This document shows positions 48,431 to 52,169 of a stretch of 52,169 nucleotides of DNA, piece by piece. Below the pieces are notes generated by a model, which searched no databases, had not been told where the DNA came from, and saw only the letters and a program-made list of their open reading frames with translations. The DNA comes from Chloroflexota bacterium (GTDB lineage Bacteria > Chloroflexota > Dormibacteria > CF-121). Position 1 is the stretch's first letter, and each line of letters begins with the position of its first letter. The stretch lies in the NCBI GenBank assembly GCA_005880615.1, contig VBID01000141.1:1-52169 (forward strand), in the 5' to 3' direction. The translations under genes and the position numbers were made by a program.

Positions 48431-49690
48431 TTAGTACGGGAGCGGAAAGCGCTCGCAGAGGGCGCGGCTGCGCCGGCGGACGTCATCGTGGACGCCGGGG
48501 TCTTCCAGGTGTGTGATCAGGGTCGCCACCAGGTCCGCGATCTCCCCCATCTCCCCCTCCCCCATCCCCCGGGTGGTGACCGACGGCGACCCCAGCCGGA
48601 TGCCGCTGGGGTTGAACTTGCTGGCGGTGTCGAAGGGGATGCTGTTGCGGTTGACCGTGATCCCCACCGTGTCGAAGATCTCCTGCACCCGCTTGCCGGT
48701 CAGCCCCAGCGGGCGGAGGTCGATCAGCATCAAGTGGTTATCGGTGCCCCCGCTGATCAGCCGGAGCCCGCGCCGGGTCAGGCCATCGGCGAGTGTGCGG
48801 GCGTTGGCCACGACCCGCTGCGCGTAGTCCTTGAACTCGGGCGTGCGCCATTGCGCCAGCATCACGGCTTTGGCCGCCACCCCGTGGTTGTGTGGGCCAC
48901 CCTGGCTGCCGGGAAAGACGCTCTTGTCCAGCTCGGCCGCGTGGGCCGCCTTGCACAGGATCATCCCGCCCCACGGGCCGCGCATGGTCTTATGCGTGGT
49001 GAAGCTTACGAAGTCGGCATGGGCAACCGGACTGGGGTGCGCCCCGCCCGCCACCAGGCCGGCGAAGTGGGCCATGTCCACGAAGAAATAGGCGTCCACG
49101 GATTTGGCGATCGCGGCCATGCGGGCGAAGTCCAGGATGCGCGGGTAGGCGCTGTAGCCGCCCAGCAGCATCTTGGGCCGCACCTCCTGCACCTGCCGCT
49201 CGAGCACGTCGTAGTCGATGCGCTCGGTCTTGGGATCGACGCCATAGGCCACGAAGTGATAGAGCTTGCCCGAGAAGTTGACCGGGCTGCCATGGCTGAG
49301 ATGGCCGCCGTGACTCAGGTCCATCCCCATCACGGTGTCGCCCGGCTGCAGGACGGTGGCATAGACGGCGTAGTTCGCGGTGGTCCCGCAATGGGGCTGT
49401 ACGTTGGCATGGTCGGCCCCGAAGAGCGCCTTGGCCCGATCGATGGCCAGCGTCTCGATCCGATCGACGTTCTGGCAGCCGCCATAGTAGCGCTTGCCGG
49501 GATAGCCCTCGGCGTATTTGTTGTTGAGGAGCGATCCCAGCGCCTGCAGCACGGCCGGGCTGGCGATGTTCTCGGACGGAATCAGCTCCAGTGTGTACTG
49601 CTGCCGATCGAACTCATCGCGGATCGCCTGCCCCACCTCGGGATCGACCTCGTCAATCTTGCTTGTCAGATCGCGGGCAACCTGGACCAT
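48431..49690 (-). CDS. glyA: Serine hydroxymethyltransferase
   Basis: ELIPSENIASPAVLQALGSLLNNKYAEGYPGKRYYGGCQNVDRIETLAIDRAKALFGADHANVQPHCGTTANYAVYATVLQPGD...FVSFTTHKTMRGPWGGMI. Confidence 0.97.
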   Translation of the reverse strand: MVQVARDLTSKIDEVDPEVGQAIRDEFDRQQYTLELIPSENIASPAVLQALGSLLNNKYAEGYPGKRYYGGCQNVDRIETLAIDRAKALFGADHANVQPHCGTTANYAVYATVLQPGDTVMGMDLSHGGHLSHGSPVNFSGKLYHFVAYGVDPKTERIDYDVLERQVQEVRPKMLLGGYSAYPRILDFARMAAIAKSVDAYFFVDMAHFAGLVAGGAHPSPVAHADFVSFTTHKTMRGPWGGMILCKAAHAAELDKSVFPGSQGGPHNHGVAAKAVMLAQWRTPEFKDYAQRVVANARTLADGLTRRGLRLISGGTDNHLMLIDLRPLGLTGKRVQEIFDTVGITVNRNSIPFDTASKFNPSGIRLGSPSVTTRGMGEGEMGEIADLVATLITHLEDPGVHDDVRRRSRALCERFPLPY

Positions 49691-49720
49691 GCCAGAGATT
49701 ATCCGGGATCGGCCGCGCCA

Positions 49721-50127
49721 AGCCCGGATCTACCGGTCGGGCGCCGCAGATCGGGATGCGGGGCGTGCCGCGCCGAAGGAGGCGACGAGCACGCGAGGGA
49801 GCGCACCCGTCGGTGCGTGACCGAACGCGCGCAGGAGACGACGCCCGGAGCCCGGGGCCGTCGGACGAACGAGGCAGATTGGGATGCGGGGCGTGCCGAG
49901 CCGCAGGAGGCGACGAGCACGCGAGGGAGCGCACCCGTCGATGCGTGACCGAGTGCGCGCAGGAGACGACGCCCGGATCGGCCGCATCCGCGCCCAAGAT
50001 GCGAGTTTGTTCCGGCGGCCCCGGGCTCAGGCCGCATCCGCGCCCGAGATGCGAGTTTGTTCCGGCGGCCCCGGGCTCAGGCCGCATCCGCGCCCGAGAT
50101 GCTAGCTCGATCCGGTGGATTCGGGCT
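49721..50127 (+). repeat. Interspersed element composite copy E: interrupted outer copy E1 containing complete copy E2 (49849-50027)
   Basis: E1-left 49721-49848; E2 179 bp with its own TIR variant AGCCCGGGGCCG...CGGCCCCGGGCT; extra 50-bp right module 50028-50077; E1-right 50078-50127. Confidence 0.85.
49981..50127 (+). repeat. 50-bp tandem repeat (about 2.9 units) within composite copy E
   Basis: GCCGCATCCGCGCCC(A/G)AGATGCGAGTTTGTTCCGGCGGCCCCGGGCTCAG starting at 49981 and 50031, with a diverged third unit from 50081. Confidence 0.9.
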
Positions 50128-50728
50128 TTAATCTAGGAATCAGGTCGGCCGCCGGAATGAGACCCTGCCGGAGGATGCGCGGCTCGGTCCCGCTCAGGTC
50201 GAGGATGGTGGACGGCTGTCCGTTGGCCGGCCCGCCGTCAAGGATCAGGTCGAGCTCCTGGGCGAAGGCCGCCTCCACCGACCCGGCGTCCGCCGGCGGT
50301 GGCGCGCCCGCGTAGTTGGCGCTGCTGCTGGCGATCGGCTCCGTCAAGCCGCGGAGGAGCTCCAGGGCCACCGGGTGCTCCGGCGCCCGAAACGCCAGGG
50401 TGGAGCCCCCGGCACCCACGATGGGGGCCCCCGGGCGGCGCATCAGGACCAGGGTCAGCGCCCCGGGCCAGTAGCGGGTCATCAAGTCCTCCGCCTGGGG
50501 CGTGACGATCGCCCACTCCGGCACCTGGGTGGCGTCGGCCACCAGCAACACGACCGGCTGGTCGGCCGGCCGACGCTTGATCGCGTAGAGGCGGCGCACC
50601 GCCGAGGGATCGCGGGCCCGAGCTCCGATGGCGTACAGCGTGTCGGTCGGGAAGGCAATCACCGCGCCCTGGAGGAGCCGGCTGATGGCCTGGTTGATGT
50701 AAGGAGGCTCCGCGGGCCAGCGCACCAT
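50102..50728 (-). CDS. Sua5/YciO/YrdC/YwlC family protein (threonylcarbamoyl-AMP synthase-like)
   Basis: INQAISRLLQGAVIAFPTDTLYAIGARARDPSAVRRLYAIKRRPADQPVVLLVADATQV...YWPGALTLVLMR...FRAPEHPVALELLRG...SSSANYAGAPPP; tail KPESTGSS is repeat-encoded. Confidence 0.9.
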   Translation of the reverse strand: MVRWPAEPPYINQAISRLLQGAVIAFPTDTLYAIGARARDPSAVRRLYAIKRRPADQPVVLLVADATQVPEWAIVTPQAEDLMTRYWPGALTLVLMRRPGAPIVGAGGSTLAFRAPEHPVALELLRGLTEPIASSSANYAGAPPPADAGSVEAAFAQELDLILDGGPANGQPSTILDLSGTEPRILRQGLIPAADLIPRLKPESTGSS

Positions 50729-51603
50729 CAGAGGCGCACCTCGACGGCCCGCGAACGCCGGCTCAGGTCGGCGAGCACGCCAATCGTCGCCCCCGGGAAG
50801 CTCGAACGGGCGAGACTGGCCACTGAGCGCGCCTGCCGCGGATCGCACTCGATGACCATCGCGCCGCTGGGCCGAAGCATGCGAGGAGCGTCGGCCAGCG
50901 CCCGCCGGATCAGCCGAAGCCCGTCGGCACCGCCGTTGAGCGCCCGTTTCGGCTCATGCCGAACGTCCAGCGGCAGGCGCCGAAGGGCCGCGGCGGACAG
51001 GTAAGGCAGATTGGCCAGCACCAGGTCAGTGGGCCGAGCCCGCCCAAACAGGTCGCTCCGGCGGACCTCGACCCGGCCGGATACTTGCCGGGCACGCACA
51101 TTGGCTCGCGCCACCCGGAGGGCTCGCTCATCGGTGTCCAGGGCCTGGACCCGGGCCCGTGGGCAGTTGCGGGCGACGGCGATGGCGATGGCGCCGCTGC
51201 CGGTTCCCAGGTCGATGACGTCGCGCGCCCCGGGGTGGTCGTGCAGGAATCGCAGGCCGGCTTCCACCAGGACCTCCGTATCCGGGCGAGGGACAAGCAC
51301 GCGGTGGTTCACCCGGATGGGTTCCCCGAAGAACTCTTTGACCCCGGTCAGGTACGCAACCGGGACCCGGTGCGACCGCTGGGCCAGCAGGAGGCGAAAG
51401 CGCCGGGCCTGGGACGCCGTGAGCCGGCGATCATCGTGGGCCCACAGCCATTCCCGCGGCCGTTTCATGACGTGCCCGAGCAAGACTTCAGCGTCGAGCG
51501 CGGGCCTCCCGATGCTGGCCTGGGTCAGCCGCCGGCGGGCCGCGCGTAACTGGTCACGAACGCGGGACCCGTCCTGGTCATTGGACCTCACCGTTGGCTC
51601 CAC
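50728..51603 (-). CDS. prmC: Peptide chain release factor N5-glutamine methyltransferase
   Basis: [43 protein letters not shown]...[16 protein letters not shown]...[10 protein letters not shown]; adjacent to prfA. Confidence 0.93.
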   Translation of the reverse strand: MEPTVRSNDQDGSRVRDQLRAARRRLTQASIGRPALDAEVLLGHVMKRPREWLWAHDDRRLTASQARRFRLLLAQRSHRVPVAYLTGVKEFFGEPIRVNHRVLVPRPDTEVLVEAGLRFLHDHPGARDVIDLGTGSGAIAIAVARNCPRARVQALDTDERALRVARANVRARQVSGRVEVRRSDLFGRARPTDLVLANLPYLSAAALRRLPLDVRHEPKRALNGGADGLRLIRRALADAPRMLRPSGAMVIECDPRQARSVASLARSSFPGATIGVLADLSRRSRAVEVRL

Positions 51604-52169
51604 CGTCGCGTCCGGACAACCGGTTCGCCTGGTCCGCCGCCAGCAGCCGGTCCAGCACCGGGTCCAGGTCCCCCGTCAGGAACTGGGGCAGCTTGTAGTA
51701 CTTCAGGTCGATGCGATGATCGGTGATGCGGCCCTCGGGATAGTTGTAGGTGCGCACCTTCTCGCTCCGTTCCGCCGTCCCCACCGCCGACCGGCGCACC
51801 TTGGTGAGCTGGGCCGCCTCCTGTTCCTGCTGGCGGGCCAGCAGGCGGGTCTTCAGCACTTTCTCGGCCTTGGCCCGGTTCTTGAGCTGCGAGCGCTCGT
51901 CCTGGATAGCGACCACGATGGGCTCGCGGCCATCCTCCGGTGTGTAGGTGAGCCGGACGGCGGAGTCGGTCGTGTTCACGCTCTGGCCGCCGTGGCCGCC
52001 AGAGCGGTAGACGTCCACCTTGAGCCGTTCGGGATCGATGGCCACCTCGACGTCCTCGGCTTCGGGCATCACGACCACCGTCGCCGTGGAGGTGTGGATG
52101 CGGCCCTGGGCCTCGGTCTCGGGGACTCGCTGCACGCGGTGCACCCCGCTTTCCAGCTTCAGCCGGGAG
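51578..52169 (-). CDS. prfA: Peptide chain release factor 1, C-terminal part (runs off the window end)
   Basis: [107 protein letters not shown] motif. Confidence 0.95.
   Translation of the reverse strand, partial: SRLKLESGVHRVQRVPETEAQGRIHTSTATVVVMPEAEDVEVAIDPERLKVDVYRSGGHGGQSVNTTDSAVRLTYTPEDGREPIVVAIQDERSQLKNRAKAEKVLKTRLLARQQEQEAAQLTKVRRSAVGTAERSEKVRTYNYPEGRITDHRIDLKYYKLPQFLTGDLDPVLDRLLAADQANRLSGRDGGANGEVQ

Noticed and set aside
49981-50127. Possible CRISPR array (50-bp periodic repeat)
   Set aside because: Units are directly abutting with no spacers, only about three copies, and no cas genes; it is a tandem duplication inside the repeat element.
49699-50136. ORFs within composite repeat E (49591-50136 +, 49653-50087 -, 49699-50037 -, 49730-49987 -)
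   Set aside because: Open frames are a by-product of repeated GC-rich DNA without stops; no domain, no RBS, and the same peptides recur only because the repeat recurs.
51009-51020. PrmC motif NLPY instead of NPPY as a possible novelty
   Set aside because: NLPY variants of this methyltransferase motif occur in other bacteria; rest of the protein and its prfA neighbour are ordinary.

Overview
GC-rich bacterial chromosomal window, probably Chloroflexota-like (low-confidence inference). In order it contains: the 5' part of secA and hpf; a Tad/Flp pilus operon (two CpaF-type ATPases, comF, DUF192, tadC, tadB, CpaE/TadZ with a receiver domain, CpaB, Flp pilin) next to a DegS-like histidine kinase; a ~25-kb envelope-glycan locus (about nine multi-TM GT-C/GT87-like proteins, nucleotide-sugar dehydrogenase, epimerase, three GT2, PHP, TagA/WecG, three GT4, GT9-like, MreB-like); murA; a complete F1Fo ATP synthase operon; a WecA/MraY-like transferase; glyA; a Sua5-type protein; prmC; and the 3' part of prfA. 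The main unusual signal is a short interspersed element about 179 bp long with imperfect terminal inverted repeats (AGCCCGRATCCACCG...). Copies lie at 1450-1628, 17083-17261, 47065-47242, 48324-48427 (internally deleted) and 49721-50127 (composite or nested). One copy sits in frame inside a GT87-like membrane protein gene and adds 60 codons. Others form the C-termini of, or abut the stop codons of, housekeeping genes. A central hairpin with an invariant CGTC loop shows compensatory base-pair changes between copies. A 183-bp inverted-repeat element between atpA and atpG carries the same hairpin with further compensatory changes and may be a diverged relative. All calls come from reading the sequence and the supplied ORFs; no database search was run.
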